NCBI RefSeq assembly: GCF_048007105.1
Contig: NZ_CP180352.1
Span: 4,030,001-4,094,000 of the forward strand
DNA length: 64,000 bases
Source: Minwuia sp048007105
GTDB lineage: Bacteria; Pseudomonadota; Alphaproteobacteria; Minwuiales; Minwuiaceae
Reading direction: 5' to 3'
The notes under the pieces were generated by a model, which saw only the letters and a list, made by a program, of their open reading frames with translations, did no database searches and was not told where the DNA came from. This document shows, one piece after another, positions 50,252 through 58,411 of the stretch. A program made the translations under genes and the position numbers. Position 1 is the stretch's first letter; every line of letters starts with the position of its first letter.

Positions 50252-52033
50252 ATGGCGGGATACCGTACATTCTGGATCAGACACGACGAGGGCGAGACCG
50301 CCGAAGCGGTCCAGATCCGCGTGCAGCAGATGGCCGTTATCGTCAGCCGCGCGCCTGTCATGTTCATCGCGGTCGCATTCAATGCGATCCTGACCGCGGC
50401 AATCGCCGACACCCAAGACCACCGCGTCTTCGAGATCGTCTGGGCCGGGCTGCTGACGCTGATGTCCGCCCTGGCCTTCATCCGCTGGCAAACCCGAAAG
50501 AAGTCGGAAACGCCGACCTATGTCAGCAAGCGCGGACCGCGCCGGCTGGCGCGGATCTCGGTCGTGCAGGGCCTGATATGGGGCTGCGGCGCCGCGTGGC
50601 TGATGCCCGCGGGCGCGTCGCCGGAACAGGCGATCATCGGCCTGATCATTGCGGCGATGGGTGCCGGCGGCGCGATGGTCCTGGCGACCGTGCCGACGGC
50701 CTCGATCGGCTTCACCATCGGTTGCGTGCTTCCGTTGACCGTCCGCTACATCACGGTCGGTGATCCCCTCTATTACATGCTGGCCGCGATATCGGTCGTC
50801 TACATCACCGTGCTGCTGGTCATGGCCCGAAGCGTCTACGCCTCCTTCGTCGACATGATCCGCGCCCGTGTCGCCAATGACGAACTTCTGACCGACCTCT
50901 CAGAAGCACGCACCAATCTGATGGACGCCATCGAGAGCACCTCGGAGGGTTTCGCGCAGTTCGACGGTGACGGCCGGCTGCAGGTGGCCAACAGCCGGTT
51001 CCGCATCATGCTCGGGCTCGACCCCGAGGACGTGACCCCCGGGGAGACCTTCGAGAGCCTGTTGCGGCAGGGGATGACCCCCGCGGACTATCTCGACGAC
51101 ATGGTCGGTTACGAGCGCTGGATCCGGACCACCGTCGCCGACCAGAAGCTGCGTTACGCCAGCGATATCGTGCGCATGCAGGACGGCCGCTGGATCGCCC
51201 TGCACCATGCGCCGACCCGCCAGGGCGGGGTGGTGTCGCTTATCCTGGACGTGACGGAACTGAAGGACCGGGAGACCCGGCTGAACGACGCCCTGATCCG
51301 CGCCGAGTCCGCGGACCGGGCGAAGTCGGAGTTCCTGGCGCTGATGAGCCACGAACTCCGCACACCGCTGAACTCCATTCTCGGCTTTTCGGAGCTGTTC
51401 ATGGTCGAGGGCTTCGGCCCGCATTCGGACGAGCGCTACAAGCGCCATGCCGGAGACATCCACGAAAGCGGCACACAACTGCTGCAGATCATCAACGAAC
51501 TACTGGACCTGTCGAAGGTGCAGGCCGGACAGTTCGAACTGCAGGAGGAGACGGTCGATGTCAGCGCGCCCGTCGGCAGCGCCGTACGGATGATGCTGGA
51601 ACGGGCGACGCTGAAGGGCATCGCGCTGAAGGTCGAGCTGCCGCCGGATCTGCCGGAGCTGTTCGCCGACAAGCGGGTGATGAAACAGATGCTGATCAAT
51701 CTGATCGGCAATGCCGTGAAATTCACCCGTCACAAGGACGACGTCATCGTCCGCGGCGGCATCGATGACGAGGGCGGCGTCACCCTGAGCGTGATCGACC
51801 GCGGCATCGGCGTCGCGCCCGAGGACATCCCGAAGATCCTCAGACCTTTCGGGCAGGTGGAATCCTCGCTCAACCGGGCCGAACAGCAGGGCACAGGCCT
51901 CGGCCTCGCCCTGGTCAAGCAGATGATCGAACTGCACGGGGGCCGCCTGGAATTCCGCTCGGCGCTGGGCCGGGGCTCCACCGTGACGCTGCACTTTCCG
52001 CCGGAGCGGACCCTGCGCGCCGCAGCCGAGTGA
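50252..52033 (+). CDS. PAS-domain sensor histidine kinase with multi-pass N-terminal membrane domain
   Basis: Predicted 593-residue sensor kinase. Residues 25-215 contain about six hydrophobic segments and no obvious extracytoplasmic sensor loop. A PAS domain follows (about 228-340, 'ESTSEGFAQFDGDGRLQVANSRFRIMLGLDPED'), then a HisKA domain with 'LALMSHELRTPLNSILGFSELF' and a HATPase domain with 'LINLIGNAVKFT', 'DRGIGVAPEDI' and 'GTGLGLALVKQMIELHGG'. The closest window relative is the kinase half of the Amt fusion; both have the 'GFGPHSDERY' or 'TFGPMGNERY' insert after the H-box. No response regulator is adjacent. The stop is four bases from the convergent hisI stop. Confidence 0.92.
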   Translation: MAGYRTFWIRHDEGETAEAVQIRVQQMAVIVSRAPVMFIAVAFNAILTAAIADTQDHRVFEIVWAGLLTLMSALAFIRWQTRKKSETPTYVSKRGPRRLARISVVQGLIWGCGAAWLMPAGASPEQAIIGLIIAAMGAGGAMVLATVPTASIGFTIGCVLPLTVRYITVGDPLYYMLAAISVVYITVLLVMARSVYASFVDMIRARVANDELLTDLSEARTNLMDAIESTSEGFAQFDGDGRLQVANSRFRIMLGLDPEDVTPGETFESLLRQGMTPADYLDDMVGYERWIRTTVADQKLRYASDIVRMQDGRWIALHHAPTRQGGVVSLILDVTELKDRETRLNDALIRAESADRAKSEFLALMSHELRTPLNSILGFSELFMVEGFGPHSDERYKRHAGDIHESGTQLLQIINELLDLSKVQAGQFELQEETVDVSAPVGSAVRMMLERATLKGIALKVELPPDLPELFADKRVMKQMLINLIGNAVKFTRHKDDVIVRGGIDDEGGVTLSVIDRGIGVAPEDIPKILRPFGQVESSLNRAEQQGTGLGLALVKQMIELHGGRLEFRSALGRGSTVTLHFPPERTLRAAAE

Positions 52034-52037
52034 ACCG

Positions 52038-52409
52038 TCAGGCCCTCTCGGGCGCCATGATTTCCTCGACCGCCCCGTTGCGCACGGCCCGGTAGAAGCA
52101 GCTGCGGCGATCTGTGTGGCAGGCCGGTCCGGTCTGGTCGACCAGCAGCAGCAGCGTGTCGCCGTCGCAGTCGTAGCGGAGTTCCTTCAGCCGCTGCACA
52201 TGCCCCGAGCTCTCGCCCTTGCGCCAGAACGCCTGCCGCGACCGCGACCAGTAGCAGACCTGGCCGGTCTGCATCGTCTCGGCGATCGAGGCGGCGTTCA
52301 TCCACGCCATCATCAGCACCTCGCCCGTGTCGTGCTGCTGTGCGATGGCGGGCACCAGCCCGTCGGCATTGAAAAGGATGTCGTCCAGGAAGTCCGGGCG
52401 TTCGGTCAT
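52038..52409 (-). CDS. hisI: Phosphoribosyl-AMP cyclohydrolase
   Basis: Predicted 123-residue histidine-biosynthesis enzyme hydrolysing phosphoribosyl-AMP to phosphoribosyl formimino-AICAR-P. The Zn/Mg motif is complete: 'RYDCDGDTLLLLVDQTGPACHTDRRSCFYR', with 'WMNAASIAETMQTGQVCYWSRSRQAFWRKGESSGH' upstream as the substrate part. It is monofunctional (no HisE domain). The start at 52409 (MTERPDFL) is chosen over an in-frame ATG 54 bases earlier. It is the only histidine gene in the window, sitting between the sensor kinase and the opp operon, with no operon partner evident. Confidence 0.95.
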   Translation of the reverse strand: MTERPDFLDDILFNADGLVPAIAQQHDTGEVLMMAWMNAASIAETMQTGQVCYWSRSRQAFWRKGESSGHVQRLKELRYDCDGDTLLLLVDQTGPACHTDRRSCFYRAVRNGAVEEIMAPERA

Positions 52410-52437
52410 TGTCGGTCTCCGTTGCTGGCACGGAGAC

Positions 52438-53400
52438 CTAGTCGGCAGCCTCGTCGTCCGCAATCGGGAAATGACAGGCGACGCCGTGGCCGGGTGCCAG
52501 TTCCGTCAGCGGCGGTTCGATTTCGGCGCATTTCGCTTCCGCTCTCGGACAACGTGTGCGGAAGCGGCATCCGGACGGCGGATTCATCGGCGACGGCAGT
52601 TCGCCCGACATCAGGTTGACCGGCTCGGGCCGCACTTCCGGGTTCGGCTCAGGAACCGCGGCCAGCAGCGCGCGGGTGTAGGGATGCCGGGGGTGGCGGT
52701 AGAGCTCGTCCGACGCCGCCGTCTCGCAGATCTTGCCGAGATACATCACCGCAACCCGGTCGCAGATGTTCTTCACGACCGCCAGATCGTGGCTGATGAA
52801 CAGCATGGTCAGGCTGTAGCGCGCCTTCATGTCGTGCAGCAGGTTCAGGATCTGCGCCTGTACCGACACGTCCAGCGCCGAGACCGGCTCGTCGCAGATA
52901 AGGATTTCCGGGTCCAGCACCAGCGCCCGCGCGATGGAAATGCGCTGGCACTGGCCGCCGGAGAACTCATGCGGGCGCCGGTTGAGCGAGATGTCGGGAT
53001 CGAGGCCGACCGCCTCCAGCGCCTGGATCACCGCATCGCGCCGGCTCGCCTTGTCGCCGCGGCCGACGACCTCCAGCGGCGCGCTGACGATCTCTAGGAC
53101 GGTCCGGCGCGGGTTGAGCGAGGAGATCGGATCCTGGAAGATCATCTGCAGCTTCGGCCGCAGTGCGCGCAGTGCCTCGCCCTTCGCCGTCGTCAGTTCC
53201 CGCCCCTGAAGCTTCACCGAGCCGCTGGTCGGCCGGGGCAGCTGCATGACCGCGCGGGCCGTCGAGGACTTGCCGCAACCGGATTCGCCCACCAGCCCCA
53301 GCGTCTCCCCGGCAGCCAGCGAGAAGCTGACCCCCGAGACGGCCTTGACCGGGCCGAATTCCACAACCAGATCGTCGACTTCCAGCACGGGCTCCGTCAT
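52438..53400 (-). CDS. Oligopeptide/dipeptide ABC transporter ATP-binding protein, OppF/DppF-like
   Basis: Predicted 320-residue ATPase subunit. Walker A 'GLVGESGCGKSSTARAVMQL', Q-loop 'QMIFQDPISSLNPRRTV', signature 'HEFSGGQCQRISIARAL', Walker B 'ILICDEPVSALD', and the C-terminal oligopeptide extension with its cysteine cluster 'GCRFRTRCPRAEAKCAEIEPPL', the signature for an iron-sulfur-type site in the family. The ATG overlaps the OppD stop by four bases. It is the last gene of the four-gene transport operon, in the order permease, permease, ATPase, ATPase. Confidence 0.94.
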   Translation of the reverse strand: MTEPVLEVDDLVVEFGPVKAVSGVSFSLAAGETLGLVGESGCGKSSTARAVMQLPRPTSGSVKLQGRELTTAKGEALRALRPKLQMIFQDPISSLNPRRTVLEIVSAPLEVVGRGDKASRRDAVIQALEAVGLDPDISLNRRPHEFSGGQCQRISIARALVLDPEILICDEPVSALDVSVQAQILNLLHDMKARYSLTMLFISHDLAVVKNICDRVAVMYLGKICETAASDELYRHPRHPYTRALLAAVPEPNPEVRPEPVNLMSGELPSPMNPPSGCRFRTRCPRAEAKCAEIEPPLTELAPGHGVACHFPIADDEAAD

Positions 53401-54392
53401 GCCGCCGCGCCTCGCTCGAGCGGCTTGAAGCAAGCGAACTGGTGGGTCGGATCGTTTGACACGGGCTCCAGCCGCGGTTCGGCTGCCTCGCAGCTGCGGT
53501 CGGCATAGGGGCAGCGCGGCGCAAAGCTGCAGCCGGGCGGCGGCGCCACCAGGTTGGGCGGACGGCCGCCCACAGTGCTCAGGCGCTTGTGCGGCGGATC
53601 CTCCAGGCGCGGAATCGATTGAAGCAGGGCTTCCGTGTAGGGCATCCGCATGTCCGCGAAGAGTTCGCGGGTCGAGGACCGCTCGACCACCTTGCCGGCA
53701 TACATCACCGCGACCTCGTCGGTTCGCCCGGCGACGACGCCCAGATCGTGTGTGATCAGGATCAGCGCCATGTGCCGGTCACGGGTCTGGCGCGCCAGCA
53801 GGTCGAGGATCTCCGCCTGGACCGTGACGTCCAGCGCGGTGGTGGGCTCGTCCGCTATCAGCAGCTTCGGCTGGCAGGCGAGCGCCATGGCGATGGCGAC
53901 GCGCTGGCGCATGCCGCCGGAAAGCTGGTGCGGATAGGACCTGATCCGCTGTTCGGGCTGCGGAATGCCGACGGCGGTGAGCAGTTCGACGGCCAGATCG
54001 CGGGCCTCGGCGCGGGATTTCCCCAGGTGCCGGATCGGCCCTTCCGCGATCTGCCGTCCGACCGTCATCACCGGGTTGAGCGAGGTCATCGGGTCCTGGA
54101 AGATCATCGAGACTTCCGGCCCACGGATCTTGCGCAGTTCCTTCTCGGGCAGCGTCAGGAGATCGCGCCCTTCCAGCAGGATCCGGCTTTCCTTGCCGAG
54201 CCGGGCGTTGGACGGCCACAGCCCCATGATCATGCGCGACAGCACCGACTTGCCGCTGCCCGACTCGCCGACAATGCCGAGCGTCCGGCCGTGGCCGAGC
54301 TCCAGATCGACACCGTCCACCGCCCGCAGCCGGCCCTGGGCCGTGTCGAAATGGACCGCGACATTCTCCAGTTGCAGCAGAGGTTCGCTCAC
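53397..54392 (-). CDS. Oligopeptide/dipeptide ABC transporter ATP-binding protein, OppD/DppD-like, GTG start
   Basis: Predicted 331-residue ATPase. Walker A 'GIVGESGSGKSVLSRMIMGL', 'MIFQDPMTSLNPVMTVGRQ', signature 'HQLSGGMRQRVAIAMAL', Walker B 'LLIADEPTTALDVTVQ', and the C-terminal cysteine cluster 'GCSFAPRCPYADRSCEAAEP'. The GTG start at 54392 overlaps the stop of the upstream permease by four bases (GTGA) and starts with 'SEPLLQLENVAVHFD', the normal N-terminus; longer upstream alternatives lie inside the permease gene. Its pairing with OppF-like is normal for a heterodimeric ATPase. Confidence 0.94.
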   Translation of the reverse strand: MSEPLLQLENVAVHFDTAQGRLRAVDGVDLELGHGRTLGIVGESGSGKSVLSRMIMGLWPSNARLGKESRILLEGRDLLTLPEKELRKIRGPEVSMIFQDPMTSLNPVMTVGRQIAEGPIRHLGKSRAEARDLAVELLTAVGIPQPEQRIRSYPHQLSGGMRQRVAIAMALACQPKLLIADEPTTALDVTVQAEILDLLARQTRDRHMALILITHDLGVVAGRTDEVAVMYAGKVVERSSTRELFADMRMPYTEALLQSIPRLEDPPHKRLSTVGGRPPNLVAPPPGCSFAPRCPYADRSCEAAEPRLEPVSNDPTHQFACFKPLERGAAA

Positions 54393-55288
54393 AGCCGGCT
54401 CTCCCGCGTGTCGCCGAGATTGCGCAACTGGTCGCCGATCAGGTTGAAGGCGAGCACGGTCAGACACATCACGGCGGCCGGGATGAAGGTGATGTGCGGG
54501 GCTTCTTCCAGATAATCGCGCCCGACCTCGATCAGCGTGCCCCAGGACATGGCCGGCGGCTGCACACTAAGTCCGAGGAAGCTCAGCACGCCCTCGACGA
54601 CGATCAGCACCGCGGTCACCAGCAGACCGTAGACCAGCATCGGAATGATGACGTTGGGAAGCAGTTCGCGAACCAGGATGCGGAAATCGCTGGCGCCGCT
54701 GGCCCGGGCCGCCAGCACGAATTCCCGCTGGGCGAAGGAGAGCGTCGTCGCGCGGGCGACGCGCGTGAACGCCGGCACCGAGAGGAACCCCAGCGATACG
54801 ATGACATTGAAGGTGCTCGCCCCGGCGTAGAAAATCACCGCCGTCAGCAGTACCAGCGCCGGAAACGCCAGAATGACGTCGATCCCCGCCACGACCGCCG
54901 CCTCGATCCAGCCGCGGTAATAGCCCGCCATCATGCCAAGGCTGCCGCCGATGACGAGACCGATCAGCGGCGCCAGCAGGCCGATCAGCAGCGAGGTCTG
55001 ACTGCCTTTCAGCAGCCGCGCGAAGATATCCCGGCCCAGATTGTCGGCCCCCAGCCAGTAGGTGTGCTCGACGAAATCGTCGGTGCCCTGGACCTGCTGT
55101 TCGCCCACTTCGCCCGGCTTCGCGGCAGTCGCCAGGAAGTCCATGTTGTTGGGTTCCGCGACCGGCAGGAAGTCGATCGTCAGCGCCCCGACTCCGACCA
55201 GGAACAACCAGAGCGCCGACAGCCAGAAGGTGAGGCCCAGCCGGCGGCGGCGGCGCTTCGGCGCGGATACGACGGTCGCTTCAGCCAT
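54389..55288 (-). CDS. Oligopeptide/dipeptide ABC transporter permease, OppC/DppC-like
   Basis: Predicted 299-residue permease. A basic N-terminus ('APKRRRRRLG') is followed by the first helix, the periplasmic 'FVEHTYWLGADNLGRDIFARLLKGSQTSL' (the DppC-type GTD..GRD variant 'GADNLGRD'), and five more helices. The EAA loop is 'LAARASGASDFRILVRELLPNVIIP', and 'VLSFLGLSVQPPAMSWGTLIEVG' near the C-terminus is canonical. Its start overlaps the OppB-like stop by eight bases. This subunit has a longer charged periplasmic stretch after helix 1 than the one at 743. Confidence 0.94.
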   Translation of the reverse strand: MAEATVVSAPKRRRRRLGLTFWLSALWLFLVGVGALTIDFLPVAEPNNMDFLATAAKPGEVGEQQVQGTDDFVEHTYWLGADNLGRDIFARLLKGSQTSLLIGLLAPLIGLVIGGSLGMMAGYYRGWIEAAVVAGIDVILAFPALVLLTAVIFYAGASTFNVIVSLGFLSVPAFTRVARATTLSFAQREFVLAARASGASDFRILVRELLPNVIIPMLVYGLLVTAVLIVVEGVLSFLGLSVQPPAMSWGTLIEVGRDYLEEAPHITFIPAAVMCLTVLAFNLIGDQLRNLGDTRESRL

Positions 55289-56234
55289 GACGCCGCTCCA
55301 GCCTGACGCGGGGATCGACCACCGCATAGAGCATGTCCACGGTGAAATTGATCACCGTGTAGAAGACGGCGATGAAGAGCACGCAGCCCTGCACCATCAT
55401 GAAATCGCGGGCGAAGATGTTTTCGACCAGCAGGCGCCCCAGCCCCGGTAGCGCGAACAGCGTCTCGATAACCAGCGCGCCGCTCATCACGTTCGCGACC
55501 TGCAGCCCCAGGATGGTAAGCAGGGTGAAGGAGGCCGGCCGGAGCGCGTGGCGGAACAGTACATAGGCCGGCGGCAATCCCTTGGAACGGGCCATGGCGA
55601 TGTAGTCCTCCTTCAGCACGCCGATCAGGTCGGAGCGCAGCACCCGCATCAGAACGACCCACTCGGCCGACGCGATGGCGAGCGCCGGCAGCGCCATGGA
55701 ATGCAGATTGGCGAAGAGCCCCTCGTCGATGCGCGTGTAGTCGGACACGGGGAAGAGATCGAGCTTCAGCGACAGGAAGTAGATCATGATCAGGCCGAAG
55801 ACGAAGTTCGGGATCGAGACGAAGACGAAACCGACGGTGGTGATCGACTTGTCCTGCGGCGAGCCGGCGCGGTAGGCGGAGTAGAGGCCCAGCGGGATCG
55901 CCAGCAGCACGGCGAAGATCTGCGACAGGATCATCAGTTCGATGGTCACAGGCAGGCGGCTGAAGATGGCGTCCAGAACGGGTTCGCCGGTCCGGATGCT
56001 CTCGCCGAAATCGCCGGAAAGGCAGCCGGTCACCCATTCCCAGTAGCGGATCAGGATGGGATCGTTGAGACCCAGCTGTTCGCGGATGTGGTTGATTTCC
56101 TCGAGTGTCGCATCCTCGCCTGCAATGGCGTAGGCGACATCGCCCGGCAGGAAGCTCACCATCATGAAGGTCAGGACCGATACGGCGAACACGACGCCGA
56201 GCAAACGCCCCAGCTTCCGGAGAAAAAAGCTCAC
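55281..56234 (-). CDS. Oligopeptide/dipeptide ABC transporter permease, OppB/DppB-like
   Basis: Predicted 317-residue permease and first gene of the operon. Helix 1 'LGRLLGVVFAVSVLTFMMVSFLPGDVAYAIAGED' is followed by the long periplasmic domain 'EINHIREQLGLNDPILIRYWEWVTGCLSGDFGESIRTGEPV', a DppB hallmark, then five helices, the EAA loop 'AMARSKGLPPAYVLFRHALRP' and 'YAVVDPRVRLE' at the end. No periplasmic binding-protein gene is present on either side, so it must be elsewhere. The 229-base upstream region to the PAS_5 gene contains the promoter of both; nothing else identifiable is there. Confidence 0.94.
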   Translation of the reverse strand: MSFFLRKLGRLLGVVFAVSVLTFMMVSFLPGDVAYAIAGEDATLEEINHIREQLGLNDPILIRYWEWVTGCLSGDFGESIRTGEPVLDAIFSRLPVTIELMILSQIFAVLLAIPLGLYSAYRAGSPQDKSITTVGFVFVSIPNFVFGLIMIYFLSLKLDLFPVSDYTRIDEGLFANLHSMALPALAIASAEWVVLMRVLRSDLIGVLKEDYIAMARSKGLPPAYVLFRHALRPASFTLLTILGLQVANVMSGALVIETLFALPGLGRLLVENIFARDFMMVQGCVLFIAVFYTVINFTVDMLYAVVDPRVRLERRHG

Positions 56235-56463
56235 CGAAGACGCTCCGCCAAGCGCGGAAGCACCTTTTTCCGACCCATTACCTTACCTCCCTGCGACGCA
56301 CATTCTGACGGCGCGTCTGCGACAGGGATTTGAGCGGAAACAAAGGTGCTGTTCAACTTTTATCGGAAATCTGGGATGGTTGTGCGCATGGGCGATCCCG
56401 AACGTCCTTCGTGCATGCCGAACCGCATTGCGTTCCCGGGCGTCGGGAGTTGAAGCCGGATCC

Positions 56464-57018
56464 ATGAACCGCTCAGAACTGGAATCCCTGCTGACCGGCG
56501 AACTCTGCTGGCTGTTCCACAGCTACTGGTGGCGGCTGCGGGACGCGTGCGGCGGGGTACCGCCGCGCAGGGATTTCGACCCTGCGGAGATCAAGGCGGC
56601 GCTGCCCTTCATCGTGCTTCACGACATGGGCGAACCGGGCAAGTCGATCATGCGCCTCTGCGGCACCGGAATCGCCGAGCGCTTCGGCCTCGACCCGACA
56701 GGCCGCGACTACATGGAGTTCGTCTCCGAGGAGCGCAGGCCGTCGGCCTACCGCGAACTCATCACCACCGCTTCTCACCCCTGCGGCATGCGGATCATCA
56801 TCGAGGCTCGGTACCGGTCCGGCCGGCGCACCCTGGCTGAATCGATCGGATATCCGCTGACCGGATCGAAGGGCCAGCCGATGATGCTGTTCGTCGATCA
56901 GCTGATCGAGCGGCTGGCGCCCGATCTCAATCAGCGCGCGCAGCCGCTCGCGATCTTCGAGGTCCGTGAACGGGACTACGTCGATATCGGACTAGGCGTC
57001 CCCGGAAAGGCGGGCTGA
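56464..57018 (+). CDS. PAS_5 family protein (DUF1457-like)
   Basis: Predicted 184-residue cytoplasmic single-domain PAS-fold protein of the alphaproteobacterial PAS_5 family: 'FHSYWWRLRDACGGVPPRRDFDPAEIKAALPFIVLHDMGEPGKSIMRLCGTGIAERFGLDPTGRDYMEFVSEERRPSAYRELITTASHPCGMRIIIEARYRSGRRTLAES'. The N-terminal 'LW.YW..LR' with 'PP.R.DFDP..I...LP' is its signature. Ligand and partner are unknown. The ATG at 56464 follows a weak ribosome binding site; the open frame extends 300 bases further upstream without conservation. It is convergent with the thiolase gene. Confidence 0.85.
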   Translation: MNRSELESLLTGELCWLFHSYWWRLRDACGGVPPRRDFDPAEIKAALPFIVLHDMGEPGKSIMRLCGTGIAERFGLDPTGRDYMEFVSEERRPSAYRELITTASHPCGMRIIIEARYRSGRRTLAESIGYPLTGSKGQPMMLFVDQLIERLAPDLNQRAQPLAIFEVRERDYVDIGLGVPGKAG

Positions 57019-57027
57019 GCCCGGGCC

Positions 57028-58233
57028 TCAAACCTTCTCCAGCACCACGGCGATGCCCTGGCCCACGCCGATGCACATGGTGCAGAGCGCGTAGCGGCCG
57101 CCGGTGCGGTGCAGCTGGTTGACCGCTGTCAGGATCAGCCGCGCGCCGGATGCGCCCAGCGGATGACCCAGCGCGATGGCGCCGCCATGCGGGTTCACAT
57201 GCTCGGCGTCGTCCGGCAGGCCGAGCTGGCGGGTGACGGCAAGCGCCTGCGCTGCAAAGGCCTCGTTGAGTTCGATGACATCCATCTGGCCGACTTCCAG
57301 GCCGAGCCGCGCCAGCAGCTTCTCCGAAGCCGGCGCCGGGCCGTAGCCCATGATCCGCGGCGGCACGCCGTGGGTCGCCATGCCCAGAATCCGCGCCCGC
57401 GGGGTGAGCCCGTTGCGGGCGGCCGCCTCTTCGCTCGCGATCAGCATGGCGCAGGCGCCGTCATTCACGCCCGAGGCGTTACCGGCCGTGACGCTGCCGC
57501 CTTCGCGGAAGGGCGCCGGCAGCTTCGCCAGCTTTTCGGCAGTGGTGTCGCCGCGGATATGCTCGTCGTCGCTGACCACGATGGCGTCGCCCTTGCGCTG
57601 CGGGATCGACACCGCTGCGATCTCCTCGGCGAAGATGCCGGCCGATTGCGCCGCCGCAGCCCGCTGCTGGCTGCGCGCGGCGAAGGCGTCCTGGTCCTCG
57701 CGCTTGATCTGGAATTCTTCGGCCACGTTCTCGGCCGTTTCCGGCATGGAATCGATACCGAACTGCTTCTTCATCTTCGGATTGACGAAGCGCCAGCCGA
57801 TGGTGGTGTCGTAGATGTCGGCCGAACGCGAGAACGCCGTCTCCGCCTTGCCCATGACGAAAGGCGCGCGGGTCATGCTCTCGACGCCGCCGGCGATCAT
57901 CAGATCGGCTTCGCCAGCCTTGATGGCGCGGGCCGCGGTGCCGACCGCGTCCATCGACGAGCCACAGAGGCGGTTCACGGTGGACCCCGGCACCTTCTCC
58001 GGCAGACCCGCCAGCAGCAGCGCCATGCGCGCGACGTTGCGGTTGTCTTCCCCGGCCTGGTTCGCACAGCCGTAGATCACGTCGTCCAGGCTGTCCCAGT
58101 CGACATCGGGCTGACGCTCCTTCAGCACGTTCAGGGGATGCGCCGCCAGATCGTCCGCACGGACCGACTTGAGCCCGCCGCCGAAGCGTCCGAACGGCGT
58201 CCGTACCGCGTCACATACAAAGGCCTCGGTCAT
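57028..58233 (-). CDS. pcaF: 3-oxoadipyl-CoA thiolase-type acetyl-CoA acyltransferase
   Basis: Predicted 401-residue thiolase, cytoplasmic. Catalytic Cys90 is in 'VPGSTVNRLCGSSMDAVG', His in 'NPHGGAIALGHPLGASGARL', and the second cysteine in 'ALCTMCIGVGQGIAVVLEKV'. The segment 'MGKAETAFSRSADIYDTTIGWRFVNPKMKKQFGIDSMPETAENVAEEF' is the hallmark of PcaF/PaaJ-type thiolases of the beta-ketoadipate and phenylacetate pathways, cleaving 3-oxoadipyl-CoA to succinyl-CoA and acetyl-CoA. No other pca or paa gene is in the window, so this assignment rests on sequence. The start at 58233 (MTEAFVCDAV) replaces a longer 58320 alternative. Confidence 0.87.
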   Translation of the reverse strand: MTEAFVCDAVRTPFGRFGGGLKSVRADDLAAHPLNVLKERQPDVDWDSLDDVIYGCANQAGEDNRNVARMALLLAGLPEKVPGSTVNRLCGSSMDAVGTAARAIKAGEADLMIAGGVESMTRAPFVMGKAETAFSRSADIYDTTIGWRFVNPKMKKQFGIDSMPETAENVAEEFQIKREDQDAFAARSQQRAAAAQSAGIFAEEIAAVSIPQRKGDAIVVSDDEHIRGDTTAEKLAKLPAPFREGGSVTAGNASGVNDGACAMLIASEEAAARNGLTPRARILGMATHGVPPRIMGYGPAPASEKLLARLGLEVGQMDVIELNEAFAAQALAVTRQLGLPDDAEHVNPHGGAIALGHPLGASGARLILTAVNQLHRTGGRYALCTMCIGVGQGIAVVLEKV

Positions 58234-58333
58234 TGAGTCACTCCCCCGTCCGGCTGAATTCCAAGTCTTCGGCCCCATATCTAGCGTGTGAGTAAAAGAA
58301 AGACGACCCCGGTCCGTCATCCCTGAATGCTTT

Positions 58334-58361
58334 CTGAATGACCGGTTGAATGGTCATTCAG
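58334..58361. promoter_or_regulatory. Candidate TetR-type operator CTGAATGACC/GGTCATTCAG
   Basis: Perfect 10-bp inverted repeat with an eight-base centre (GGTTGAAT), in the 178-base divergent region between the thiolase and the PepSY protein, about 100 bases from the thiolase start and 50 from the PepSY start. The motif GAATG recurs four times between 58325 and 58381. This is the pattern of a TetR-family acyl-CoA-degradation operator. It could also be a hairpin. No regulator gene is adjacent. Confidence 0.5.
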
Positions 58362-58411
58362 CATCGGCATCCAGATTGAATGGAGCGACAAGTACCGAGA
58401 GGAGAAAAAAC

